Of a stretch of 64,000 nucleotides of DNA, positions 9,113-17,182 are shown in pieces. The translations under genes and the position numbers were made by a program. How positions within the stretch are numbered: position 1 is the stretch's first letter; the number at the start of each line of letters is the position of its first letter. Origin of the DNA: JBLHZY01 sp050633265 (GTDB taxonomy: Bacteria; Pseudomonadota; Alphaproteobacteria; Rhodobacterales; Rhodobacteraceae); the NCBI GenBank assembly GCA_050633265.1, contig JBOEGE010000004.1, forward strand, positions 496,001 to 560,000. The letters are read 5' to 3'. The notes beneath the pieces were generated by a model. The model saw only the letters and a program-made list of their open reading frames with translations. It ran no database searches and was not told the origin of the DNA.

Positions 9113-9138
9113 CGGCGCGCCAGATTACCGGCGCGCCG
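9113..9138 (-). other. Strong intergenic hairpin between cbtA and cobW
   Basis: CGGCGCGCC (9113-9121) and its exact complement GGCGCGCCG (9130-9138) form a 9 bp all-G/C stem with an 8 base loop. No T run follows on either strand, so it is not a classical terminator. Lying between two genes of a riboswitch-led operon, it could stabilise the upstream mRNA part or cause partial read-through into cobW. Confidence 0.5.
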
Positions 9139-9145
9139 CATGGGT

Positions 9146-9832
9146 TTAGGCTGTTTTTTGACGCGACCAGAAATGGCCTGCGAGGCTTCCCAGAAGTACC
9201 CAGCTGATGGCGGCGACGCCAAGCGAGCGGGTTGCGAAAAGGGCGGAAAGTTCGGGCGGGGCAACACCATAATAGGTATCGAGATGCGGCGCGCCAAAGA
9301 CATGAGGCGCGGCAATGATCAGAGCCGCGCCAAGCTTGGCCCAAGGGCTTTTGATCACCATCGCACAGATCAGCCCGCCAGCCGTTGCGAGCACAGTTGC
9401 GATCCACCAGATTTGCCGATCCTCAAGCACTGCACCAACAGTTCCGGGCAGCTCGGGTGCAAGGCCAAAGGCAGGGGCAAGATGCAATGATGCAAAGCCG
9501 ATCAGCCCCCAGAGAACACCATCGCTTGCACTGATGTTCAGCGCGCGGGTTTCGGCGATTGCAAAGCCCGCGACGAGCAGCAATGCAAAGCCTGTATAGG
9601 CCAGAATGTTAAAGGAAATCGTCAGCAGATGGCGCATATGCTCGCGGGTATAGGCAGGCGCGCCGGCCTCGCTTTGGGGCGAGCCGTTGGAGGCGAAATG
9701 CAGGCGCGCGCCGCTTTCATAGAGCTCGCCTTCGAGCAGGAGCGGCGTGACGAATAGGAATTGCAGCGCGGCTGAAATCAAGCCGACGGCAAGGCCAGCG
9801 AACAATGCGCTGGCAAACATACGTTTGGTCAT
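9146..9832 (-). CDS. cbtA: CbtA, cobalt transporter subunit
   Basis: CbtA is the membrane subunit of the CbtAB system, a predicted cobalt importer that in proteobacteria is usually under a B12 riboswitch, as here. The 228-residue product has five or six hydrophobic segments, starting at MFASALFAGLAVGLISAALQF, and conserved histidines such as HLAPAFGLAPELPG and APHVFGAPH that are typical of the family. I use the ATG at 9832, four bases after the cbtB stop, because the family starts near here; an ATG at 9874 would add 14 polar residues and overlap cbtB. Neither has a good Shine-Dalgarno sequence, which fits translational coupling to cbtB. Confidence 0.92.
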   Translation of the reverse strand: MTKRMFASALFAGLAVGLISAALQFLFVTPLLLEGELYESGARLHFASNGSPQSEAGAPAYTREHMRHLLTISFNILAYTGFALLLVAGFAIAETRALNISASDGVLWGLIGFASLHLAPAFGLAPELPGTVGAVLEDRQIWWIATVLATAGGLICAMVIKSPWAKLGAALIIAAPHVFGAPHLDTYYGVAPPELSALFATRSLGVAAISWVLLGSLAGHFWSRQKTA

Positions 9833-9836
9833 TGGT

Positions 9837-10034
9837 TTAGTGGCAGGGGAATGCGATGGCGTGGCGTTGATCATGCGCGCTATCGTGCAGGATCGAACCT
9901 TGCGCGAAACCTGCCGCGAAGATCAAGAAGAGAGCAGCAAGCGCCGCCGTTGCGATAGGCAAAACAGCCGATGTTGCGCCAGTGATATCTTGCGCAGGGG
10001 CCGTGGCTGCGATCGCTTTTGTCTTATGGGTCAT
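9837..10034 (-). CDS. cbtB: CbtB, cobalt transporter small subunit
   Basis: The 65-residue protein has one membrane helix (SAVLPIATAALAALFLIFAAG, residues about 22-42) followed by a short tail with HDSAHDQRHAIAFPCH, the His-rich end typical of CbtB and a likely cobalt-binding site. I place the start at the ATG at 10034 because GGAGTG lies six bases upstream; a GTG at 10043 is possible but overlaps that ribosome site. It is the first gene after the cobalamin riboswitch and is followed at once by cbtA. Confidence 0.93.
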   Translation of the reverse strand: MTHKTKAIAATAPAQDITGATSAVLPIATAALAALFLIFAAGFAQGSILHDSAHDQRHAIAFPCH

Positions 10035-10050
10035 CAAATTCACTCCGATA

Positions 10051-10070
10051 AACCGTCATCCCCGACGGTT
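10051..10070 (-). promoter_or_regulatory. Hairpin between the cobalamin riboswitch and the cbtB ribosome site
   Basis: AACCGTC and GACGGTT form a 7 bp stem with a 6 base loop, starting about 16 bases after the B12 box and ending 5 bases before the GGAGTG of cbtB. There is no following U run. Its place suggests it is part of the expression platform and controls access to the ribosome site rather than transcription termination. Confidence 0.55.
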
Positions 10071-10084
10071 GGGTTTTCATTTAG

Positions 10085-10285
10085 CACGGCTGGTCTCCTG
10101 GCTTGTGGGTCATCGCGCTTGGTTCACCTTCCCAGAGCGTTTTCGCTCCAGTGGTTATTGAACCAGCGCTCGCCACTTACAGTCGCGGGGGCGGCTGCGG
10201 CATCGGGCCCCTGATTGGGTCACCCTCACTGCATTCCCATTTCTCCCCGGTCTGCTTGGCAGACATATTCGGGGAACCATGCTCC
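10085..10285 (-). promoter_or_regulatory. Cobalamin (B12) riboswitch upstream of cbtB
   Basis: Read on the minus strand, the stretch holds the conserved parts of the AdoCbl riboswitch in order: GGGAA and GGGTGACCC, the core GCCGCCCCCGCGACTGTAA (10177-10195 region), CCACTGGAG, GGGAAGGTG, and at the 3' end the B12 box AGCCAGGAGACCAGCCG at 10087-10103. Such elements bind adenosylcobalamin and switch off the genes behind them, here cbtBA and probably cobW. The 5' limit is approximate, set at the GGTTCCCCGAA segment that pairs with GGGGAGAA. Confidence 0.96.
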
Positions 10286-10288
10286 CCT

Positions 10289-10317
10289 GTTTTGTGGCAT
10301 GGGGCGGGATCGGTCAA
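10289..10317 (-). promoter_or_regulatory. Possible sigma-70 promoter for the riboswitch-cbtBA transcript
   Basis: On the minus strand TTGACC (10317-10312) is followed after 17 bases by CAAAAC (10294-10289). The -35 is good, the -10 is weak, and the position just upstream of the riboswitch is what one expects. Alphaproteobacterial -10 boxes are often poorly conserved. Confidence 0.35.
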
Positions 10318-10549
10318 GAGCGGATCGTTAATTGCGCGCAATGGGCGCGCTGGGCGGGTGTTGTGGATTTGGCATTTGGGGCGCGGGTTTTCGGGCAGGG
10401 GGGTGTGCAAACCCGCTTAAAAGGGGCGAAAATCGCAAGATGTTGTGGATAAGTCCTCTGATAGGGGCTTGTGTTGGGGGTGTGGCGTTGACTCCCTGCG
10501 CGCCTATGGAAGATGCTTTAGGGCCTAGGGGAATCATGAGGGCCGCCTT
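10318..10549. other. Intergenic region between the cbtB leader and smc, with a DnaA box
   Basis: This stretch separates the divergent cbtBA leader and smc. It holds a perfect DnaA box (TTATCCACA, on the minus strand, 10444-10452) and a near match TGTGGATTT at 10362-10370. TTGACT at 10486-10491 may be a -35 box for smc, but no convincing -10 box follows. I see no further gene here. Confidence 0.5.
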
Positions 10550-13500
10550 TTGCGTTTTACCAAACTCCGCCTGAACGGCTTTAAAAGCTTTGTCGATCCG
10601 ACCGATTTGATTATCGCGGATGGGCTTACGGGCGTTGTGGGGCCCAATGGTTGCGGAAAATCGAATCTCTTGGAGGCGTTGCGCTGGGTGATGGGTGAAA
10701 ACCGCCCCACGGCGATGCGCGGCGGCGGTATGGAAGATGTGATCTTTGCGGGCGCCTCGACCCGGCCTGCGCGCAACTTTGCCGAGGTTGGCCTGTTTAT
10801 TGATAACTCCGAGCGCCTTGCCCCTAGCGGCTTTAATGAAAGCGACGGGCTTGAGATTATTCGCCGGATCACGCGCGATGCGGGCTCGGCTTATAAGGTC
10901 AACACCAAGGATGTGCGCGCGCGCGATGTGCAGATGTTGTTTGCCGATGCTTCCACGGGCGCGCATTCGCCTGCGCTTGTGCGCCAAGGGCAGATATCCG
11001 AGCTGATCAACGCCAAGCCAAAAAACCGCCGCCGTATCTTGGAAGAAGCGGCTGGGATTTCGGGCCTGTATCAGCGCCGCCATGAAGCTGAGTTAAAGCT
11101 TAAGGGCGCCGAAACAAACCTTACCCGCGTTGACGATGTGATTGAGCAATTGGCCGCGCAATTGGGGCAATTGGCCCGCCAGGCCCGGCAAGCCGCGCGC
11201 TACCGTGAGATCGGCGATGAGCTGCGCCGCGCCGAAGGCCTGCTGCTGTATCGCCGCTGGCGCGAGGCCGATGAGGCGCGCCAAGAAGCGGGCGAAATCC
11301 TAACCGAACGCACCCGCCAAGCAGGCGAGGCCGAGCGCCTTGCCCGCGAAGGCAGCAAGGCGCGCGAAGCCCGCGAGGCCGCCTTGCCCCCCTTGCGCGA
11401 AGAAGAAGCGATCGCTGCGGCCGTTTTGCAGCGCCTCACGGTGCAGCGCGATACGTTAGCGGATGAAGAGGCGCGCGCCGTTGAAATGATTGAGACGCTG
11501 GAGCGGCGGATCGCCCAGCTTGCGGCCGATGGCGAGCGTGAAGAATCCCTCAACCGCGATGCAGGCGAGACGATTGAGCGCCTTGAATGGGAGGCGCGCG
11601 AGCTTGCCAAAGCGGGCGAAGGCCATGCGAGCAAACTTGAAACAGCTGCCGGGATTTCGGCTGAATCGGCGGATATTTTGCAGAGCCGCGAAAGCGCATT
11701 GAGCGAGTTGACAGAAGATGTTGCCCGCCTTGCCGCGCGCCATCAGGCGGCGCATCGCCTGCTCGAAGACAACCGCAAAATGATGAGCCGCGCTGAGGGC
11801 GAAGCCGCGGGCGCGCGCGAAGCAGTGAGCGCCTCCAAAGAAGCGCTTGCCCGTTCGGCTGCTGATTTTGAGGCCGCCGAAAAGGCGCAAACAGCCGCAA
11901 ATGCCGCCGCCGAGGCCGCCGAAGCCGCACTCGTTGCCGCTGATGAAGCGCGCAGCGAAGCCCAGTTGCGCGAAGCCGATGCCCGCGCGGGCCGCTCCGA
12001 AGCCGAGGGTGAGGTAAATGCGCTGCGCGCCGAAGTGGGTGCTTTGGCCAAATTGGTCGAGCGCGACACAGCCGAGGGCGGGCATGTCCTTGATATGTTG
12101 CGCGTTGAGGCGGGCTATGAGGCGGCGTTGGGTGCCGCGCTGGCCGATGATCTGCGCGCGCCTGCTGTGGGCAAAGACGCGCCTTCTGGCTGGGCGCAAT
12201 TGCCCGGTTATGCCGATGCGCAAAGCCTGCCGAGCGGGGTGCGTGCGCTTACGAATTACGTCAGCGTGCCGGAGGTTTTGGTGCGCCGCATGGGCCAGGT
12301 CGGCCTCGTGGATCGCGATCAGGGGGCGGCGCTTCAGGCCGATCTTTTGCCCGGTCAGCGGCTCGTCTCGGTTGAGGGCGATCTGTGGCGCTGGGATGGG
12401 TTTCGCGCCGGGGCCGAGGATGCCCCATCGGCGGCGGCTCTTCGCCTGCAACAGCTCAACAGGCTTGAAACGCTCAAGCAAGAACTGGTCGGCGCAACGG
12501 CCCGTTTTGATGGCGCGCTTGCGGCCCATACCCTGCTGCGCGATGAGCTGACAAAAGCCACAGAGGCCGATCAAGCCGCCCGCAATGCGCGCCGCGATGC
12601 GGATCGCGCTGTCTCTGAGGCCTCGCGCGCCTTGAGCCGGGCCGAGGCCGAGCGCAACATCGCCTCGGGCAAATTGGAAAGCCTCAGCCTTGCGGTTTCG
12701 CGCCACGAAGAAGAGGCAATGTCGGCCCGCACTCGCCTTAAAGATACCGAAACAGCCGTGGCCGCTCTGCCCGATTTGGCAGCAGCGCGGGGCCAGGTTG
12801 AAGACGTCAAAATGACTGTCGAAGCCGCACGGATGACGATGATGGCCAAACGCTCGGCCCATGATGAAATCCGCCGCGAAGGCGAGGCCCGCACACGCCG
12901 CTCACAAGAAGTGACCAAAGAAGTATCCGGCTGGCGCCACCGTCTCGAGACGGCCGAAAAACGCATCGCAGAATTGGGCGCGCGCAAGCTGGCCTCCGAG
13001 GCAGAGTTGAGCGAAGCCGCCGCCGCCCCAGCAGAGATCAAAGCCAAACGCGAAGAGCTCAACAGCGCGATTGCCGAGGCGGAAACTCGCCGCGCAAAAT
13101 CGGCCGATGGGCTGGCCTTGGGCGAGGCGGCCCTGCGCGAAGCCACCATGACCGAACGCGAAGCCGAGCGCCTTGCTGGCGAAGCCCGCGAAGCCCGCGC
13201 CCGTGCAGAAGCCCGCTCAGATGCAGCGCGCGAAACCGTTACCGCCGCCGCCGAGCGCATCCAAGAAGAGCAAGACACAACACCGCAAAAACTGCTCGAA
13301 ACCCTTGATGCCAACCCTGAAAAAATGCCCGCCTCCGAGGCAATTGAAAACGATGTAAACCGGCTCAAACGCCTGCGTGATGCTCTTGGCGCGGTCAATC
13401 TGCGCGCCGAGGAAGACAGCAAAGAAGTGCGCGAAGAACATGATCTTCTGGTCTCCGAAAAAGCCGATCTCGAAGAGGCGATCAAGAAATTGCGAACCGG

Positions 13501-14005
13501 CATTTCCTCGCTCAACCGCGAAGGCCGCGAACGCCTGCTCACGGCCTTTGAACAAGTCAATGCGAATTTCTCAAATCTCTTTACCCATCTCTTTGGCGGC
13601 GGCGAGGCCAAACTCGTTTTGGTCGAATCCGATGACCCATTGGAAGCCGGTCTTGAGATCATGTGCCAACCGCCGGGCAAAAAACTCAGCACACTCAGCC
13701 TGCTTTCAGGCGGCGAACAAACCCTCACAGCGCTCGCGCTGATCTTCGCGGTCTTCCTCGCAAATCCCGCGCCGATCTGTGTGCTAGATGAGGTCGACGC
13801 GCCGCTTGACGATGCCAATGTCACCCGCTTTTGCGATATGCTCGATGAAATGGCCCGCCAAACCGATACGCGCTTTTTGGTGATCACACACCACGCCGTA
13901 ACGATGTCGCGCATGGACCGCCTCTTTGGGGTCACCATGGCCGAACAAGGCGTGAGCCAACTCGTCTCCGTTGATCTCAAAAAGGCCGAAGCGCTGGTGG
14001 CTTAA
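10550..14005 (+). CDS. smc: Chromosome segregation protein SMC
   Basis: SMC is the ATPase of the bacterial condensin complex, which with ScpA and ScpB organises and separates chromosomes. The 1151-residue product has the Walker A GPNGCGKSN near residues 31-39, Q-loop region VRQGQISELI, two long Ala/Glu/Arg-rich coiled coils (about 165-490 and 640-1000) around a hinge, then the signature LSLLSGGEQTLTALAL and Walker B ICVLDEVDAPLDD near the end. The start codon is TTG at 10550 with GAGG upstream and no better in-frame start; the protein then begins MRFTKLRLNGFKSF as in the family. The hinge looks compact. The complementary strand is open over long parts because of Ala/Arg-rich codons, which is not coding. 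Confidence 0.97.
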   Translation: MRFTKLRLNGFKSFVDPTDLIIADGLTGVVGPNGCGKSNLLEALRWVMGENRPTAMRGGGMEDVIFAGASTRPARNFAEVGLFIDNSERLAPSGFNESDGLEIIRRITRDAGSAYKVNTKDVRARDVQMLFADASTGAHSPALVRQGQISELINAKPKNRRRILEEAAGISGLYQRRHEAELKLKGAETNLTRVDDVIEQLAAQLGQLARQARQAARYREIGDELRRAEGLLLYRRWREADEARQEAGEILTERTRQAGEAERLAREGSKAREAREAALPPLREEEAIAAAVLQRLTVQRDTLADEEARAVEMIETLERRIAQLAADGEREESLNRDAGETIERLEWEARELAKAGEGHASKLETAAGISAESADILQSRESALSELTEDVARLAARHQAAHRLLEDNRKMMSRAEGEAAGAREAVSASKEALARSAADFEAAEKAQTAANAAAEAAEAALVAADEARSEAQLREADARAGRSEAEGEVNALRAEVGALAKLVERDTAEGGHVLDMLRVEAGYEAALGAALADDLRAPAVGKDAPSGWAQLPGYADAQSLPSGVRALTNYVSVPEVLVRRMGQVGLVDRDQGAALQADLLPGQRLVSVEGDLWRWDGFRAGAEDAPSAAALRLQQLNRLETLKQELVGATARFDGALAAHTLLRDELTKATEADQAARNARRDADRAVSEASRALSRAEAERNIASGKLESLSLAVSRHEEEAMSARTRLKDTETAVAALPDLAAARGQVEDVKMTVEAARMTMMAKRSAHDEIRREGEARTRRSQEVTKEVSGWRHRLETAEKRIAELGARKLASEAELSEAAAAPAEIKAKREELNSAIAEAETRRAKSADGLALGEAALREATMTEREAERLAGEAREARARAEARSDAARETVTAAAERIQEEQDTTPQKLLETLDANPEKMPASEAIENDVNRLKRLRDALGAVNLRAEEDSKEVREEHDLLVSEKADLEEAIKKLRTGISSLNREGRERLLTAFEQVNANFSNLFTHLFGGGEAKLVLVESDDPLEAGLEIMCQPPGKKLSTLSLLSGGEQTLTALALIFAVFLANPAPICVLDEVDAPLDDANVTRFCDMLDEMARQTDTRFLVITHHAVTMSRMDRLFGVTMAEQGVSQLVSVDLKKAEALVA

Positions 14006-14013
14006 GCCCCTCC

Positions 14014-14046
14014 TTCACAGTTGGAAAAATATCCCCGCCGGAGGCA
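14014..14046 (+). repeat. Dispersed intergenic repeat, family B
   Basis: The 33 bp TTCACAGTTG...AAATATCCCCGCCGGAGGCA just after the smc stop matches 32687-32719 in 30 of 33 positions. Both copies are intergenic. No long inverted repeat is seen within the unit, apart from the short CCCCGCCGG. Confidence 0.75.
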
Positions 14047-14068
14047 TCCCACCGCGCGCCGCTTTCCC

Positions 14069-15241
14069 CTAGAGCCGTTTTAGCAAATCCGCCGTTGGCC
14101 AAGCATCCGCTGCAAGCCCAAGGCGTTCTTGCTCTTTTTGAACGGCCTCACGGGTGCGCGCGCCCAGAATTCCATCAATCTTGCCAACATCATACCCGCG
14201 CGCGGCAAGCTTTTTCTGCAATGACTTCATCTGCGTATCCGAAAGCCCGGCATCTGGATTGCCCGGATTAAAAACCGGCGCCCCTGTCAGCCGCGTGGCA
14301 AAATAAGCTGCTGTGGTGACGTAGACATAGCTTTGGTTCCATTCAAAATAGACGCGATAATTGGGATAGGCCAAAAAGGCCGGGCCATGGCGCCCCTCGG
14401 GCAGAAGGATCGAAGAGGGCAGGCCTTTGGCCGCAAAATCCCCGTTGCGCGGCCGGACCCCCATCTGCGCCCATTGCTCAGGCGTGAGGCGCGTGCGCAG
14501 GCCGGTTTTGCTCCAGTCGAGCCCCTCAGGAACGATGACTTCTTGCAGCCAAGGCTCGTTTGCGCGCCATCCCAAAGCGCGCAGCATTTTCGCGCCGGAA
14601 AACAGCGCATCGGGTGCGGAGGTTTTGAGCGAAACATGCCCGTCACCATCACCATCAACACCGTTTTCCAAGATATCGGCGGGCAGCATCTGCACCATGC
14701 CGATCTCTCCGGCCCAGGCGCCAATTGTATGTGTCGGGCTGAAATCGCCCTTCTCAAAAAGCTCAAGGGCGGCCAAAATCTGCGGCTGAAAGAGCTCGGG
14801 GCGGCGGCAATCATGCGAAAGCGTCAATAGCGCGTTGAGCGTGTTATAATCGCCCTGAATGGCGCCGAAATCGGTTTCCAGCGCCCAAAAAGCCAAAAGA
14901 ACCCCCCGACTGACGCCATAGTCGCGCTCGATTTTGTTAAACAAAGAATTGTAGCGCTGGGCATTGGCATTGCCGGTTTTGATCCGGTGCTGGCTGATCA
15001 CGCGGCGGGAAAAATCGGTAAAGCCCATCTTGAAAACGCCCTGTGCGCGATCAGCCTTTAGAACGGCATTGTCCTGGCGCGCGGAGGCAAAGAACTTATC
15101 GACAGTCGCGCGCGCATGGCCCGCTGCGATGGCCTCGGATTTCATCGTGCCGATGAAGCTTGAAAAACTGCCACCACAGGGGGCGGACTGGGCCATATTG
15201 ACCCCCAGAACAAGAGCGGCGAGGGCGGGCAAGAGACGCAT
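14069..15241 (-). CDS. Lytic murein transglycosylase with peptidoglycan-binding domain
   Basis: The 390-residue protein has an N-terminal signal peptide (MRLLPALAALVLGVNMAQSA) and then an SLT_2/MltB-type transglycosylase domain (about 25-310) with the catalytic Glu in FWALETDFGAIQGDYN and the conserved IGMVQMLPADI, followed by YFEWNQSYVYVTTAAYFA. The last ~65 residues are a PG_binding_1 domain (LQKKLAARGYDVGKIDGILG). It would cleave peptidoglycan glycan strands in the periplasm with formation of 1,6-anhydro ends. AAAGGA precedes the ATG. It lies convergent to smc; no operon partner is evident. Confidence 0.94.
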   Translation of the reverse strand: MRLLPALAALVLGVNMAQSAPCGGSFSSFIGTMKSEAIAAGHARATVDKFFASARQDNAVLKADRAQGVFKMGFTDFSRRVISQHRIKTGNANAQRYNSLFNKIERDYGVSRGVLLAFWALETDFGAIQGDYNTLNALLTLSHDCRRPELFQPQILAALELFEKGDFSPTHTIGAWAGEIGMVQMLPADILENGVDGDGDGHVSLKTSAPDALFSGAKMLRALGWRANEPWLQEVIVPEGLDWSKTGLRTRLTPEQWAQMGVRPRNGDFAAKGLPSSILLPEGRHGPAFLAYPNYRVYFEWNQSYVYVTTAAYFATRLTGAPVFNPGNPDAGLSDTQMKSLQKKLAARGYDVGKIDGILGARTREAVQKEQERLGLAADAWPTADLLKRL

Positions 15242-15289
15242 GAAATATCCTTTGAAACAATACCGGGTTATCCTAGCAGCCTGAAACCT

Positions 15290-16219
15290 CTAGGCAAGCA
15301 ATCGGGCGATCAACAAAGCGGCAAGGGCGGCAAAAAGCCCCAATGTCCAGGCGCGCCAGAGCTGGGCGATGGCGGCCTCGATTTGCGGTGCGCCAGGCGC
15401 GCGATCGCCGCTTTCATTGACCCATGGAAAATCGCGCATCTCGCCTTCATAGCTGCGTGGCCCACTGAGCGCGACACCAAGCGTGCGGGCCATTGCGGCT
15501 TCGGGCCAGCCAGCATTCGGCGAACGATGCAGCCTTGCATCGCGATAAACGCCACGAAAGGAATCGCGCGGCCCGCTATAGGCAATCAAAACGGCGGAAA
15601 GGCGCGCCGGGATCAGATTGAGCAGATCATCAAAACGCGCAGCGGCCCAGCCAAAGGCCTCAAGGCGCGGTGTGCGATAGCCGATCATACTGTCGGCGGT
15701 ATTGGTGATTTTATAGATCAAAAGGCCGGGCAATCCGCCGATGAGAAACCAAAATGCAGGGGCGATCACCCCGTCGGAAAAATTCTCGGCCCCGCTTTCA
15801 ATGGCGGCGCGGGCAACGGCGGGGGCATCCATTTGTGCCGTGTCACGGCCAACGATCATCGCCACCGCAGCGCGCCCCTCGTCCAAGCCATTGCGCAGGC
15901 CATTGGCCACATCGCGCAGATGATCGACAAGCGAACGCTGGGCCAAAAGAATGGCGAGAGCAAGCACTTCTGCCGCTTGGCTTGGCAATGCTTTGAGGAG
16001 TAGGCCAAGCGCCCCGGCCCCAAAAACAAGGGCGAGCATTACAGCGATTCCATGCAGTTTTCGGCGCGTGTTTGAGAGGGTGTGTTTGTTGAAACGGATC
16101 TCAAGCGCGCTGATCAAGCGGCCCATCAGAACGGCCGGATGTGGGATGCGCGACCAGATCCATTTCGGCTCTCCAAAGATCGCATCAAGCGCTGTACCAA
16201 GGGCAAAAACGATGCTCAT
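15290..16219 (-). CDS. cobD: Adenosylcobinamide-phosphate synthase CobD/CbiB
   Basis: The 309-residue polytopic membrane protein matches CbiB/CobD: the start LDAIFGEPKWIWSRIPHPAVLMGRLI, the ESGAENFSDGVIAPAFWFLIGGLPG segment and NTADSMIGYRTPRLEAFGWAAARFDDLLNLIPAR are family signatures. It joins the aminopropanol linker (or its phosphate) to adenosylcobyric acid, giving adenosylcobinamide (phosphate). Its ATG overlaps the cobC stop by 4 bp, so the two are co-translated, and cobC makes the linker precursor. Confidence 0.96.
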   Translation of the reverse strand: MSIVFALGTALDAIFGEPKWIWSRIPHPAVLMGRLISALEIRFNKHTLSNTRRKLHGIAVMLALVFGAGALGLLLKALPSQAAEVLALAILLAQRSLVDHLRDVANGLRNGLDEGRAAVAMIVGRDTAQMDAPAVARAAIESGAENFSDGVIAPAFWFLIGGLPGLLIYKITNTADSMIGYRTPRLEAFGWAAARFDDLLNLIPARLSAVLIAYSGPRDSFRGVYRDARLHRSPNAGWPEAAMARTLGVALSGPRSYEGEMRDFPWVNESGDRAPGAPQIEAAIAQLWRAWTLGLFAALAALLIARLLA

Positions 16220-17181
16220 GACACAGCCGATTCAAGCTGATGCCAGCCATCACTATGGGGCAGTCCAAGGCGGATAAGGCTTTGGGAATAGGGAAAAATA
16301 CGGCTCCAGATATGTGCTTTGGCAAGGCGATTTTGAAGAGCAGCAGCATCCGCAACATCATAAAGACGAAACAGATCCGTGCCCCCGATCAGCCTGCTTT
16401 GCGGCGCCATGAGGGCATCCAGCCGGGCCGCATCTTTTGCAAGGCGCGCGCGGGTTTGTGCGGCCCAATCCAGATCATTTAGGGCGCGGGTGCCGATCTC
16501 TATCGCAGGGCCCGAAGCGGCCCAAGGGCCAAGCAGATCGCTCATCGAGGCCGCGCCGTTTTTCAGCGTTTCGGGATGGGCGATGGCAAAACCAAGGCGC
16601 AGCCCCGCAAGGCCCCAGAATTTGCCGAAACTTTTGAGGACAATCGTGCCGGGCTGCGCGGTTTTTGCGATCAGGCTTTGGGCAGGCATCACATCGCAAA
16701 AGCTCTCGTCGATGATCGTGAGCGGGGCGGCATTTTGAGGCGCGGCGAGGCGGCCATCGGGATTGTTGGGGTGGACGAAAACGTCTGCATCAATGCTTGT
16801 GGCGGCGTGATCCAAGACTTCCCAGCCGGCGGCGGCAAAGGCGGCGGCGTGTTCGTTATAGGTCGGTGTTTGGATCGAAACGCGGCCCTTTGCGCGCAGA
16901 TGCGGGATGCGCGCGATGAGGGCAGAGGCGCCATGTGCGGGGATGATCAGCGCCTCATCCGGCACATTCCAGAATTGGCGCGCGGCCGCGATAAGGGCGT
17001 TTTGGGCGCGCTGATCTGGGAGCCTTGCCCAAGCCTGCGCAGAGATTTCGCCCACTGGATAGGGATGCGGATTGATGCCGGTTGAGAGATCAATCCAATC
17101 GGCTCGCGCACCGCCAAATTCGGCGATTGCGGCATCAAGCCTGCCGCCATGATCGCGCGGCGCATCTGCGCGATTGGTCAC
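16216..17181 (-). CDS. cobC: Threonine-phosphate decarboxylase-like aminotransferase CobC
   Basis: This 321-residue PLP protein of the histidinol-phosphate aminotransferase fold has IDLSTGINPHPYP at the start, IIDESFCDV, and the PLP lysine in VLKSFGKFWGLAGLRLGF. CobC/CobD family members decarboxylate L-threonine phosphate to aminopropanol phosphate for the corrinoid linker. I choose the GTG at 17181, one base after the DUF1636 stop, because GAAGG lies at the right distance and upstream codons belong to DUF1636 in another frame. It overlaps cobD by 4 bp; the order DUF1636-cobC-cobD looks like one transcript. Confidence 0.94.
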   Translation of the reverse strand: MTNRADAPRDHGGRLDAAIAEFGGARADWIDLSTGINPHPYPVGEISAQAWARLPDQRAQNALIAAARQFWNVPDEALIIPAHGASALIARIPHLRAKGRVSIQTPTYNEHAAAFAAAGWEVLDHAATSIDADVFVHPNNPDGRLAAPQNAAPLTIIDESFCDVMPAQSLIAKTAQPGTIVLKSFGKFWGLAGLRLGFAIAHPETLKNGAASMSDLLGPWAASGPAIEIGTRALNDLDWAAQTRARLAKDAARLDALMAPQSRLIGGTDLFRLYDVADAAALQNRLAKAHIWSRIFPYSQSLIRLGLPHSDGWHQLESAVS

Positions 17182-17182
17182 G

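Noticed and set aside
11456..13980. Very long open frames antisense to smc (468 and 469 codons)
   Set aside because: They lie entirely within smc, whose motifs are clear. The Ala/Glu/Arg-rich coiled coils at high GC leave few stops on the other strand; the translations are Ser/Arg rich with no family features.
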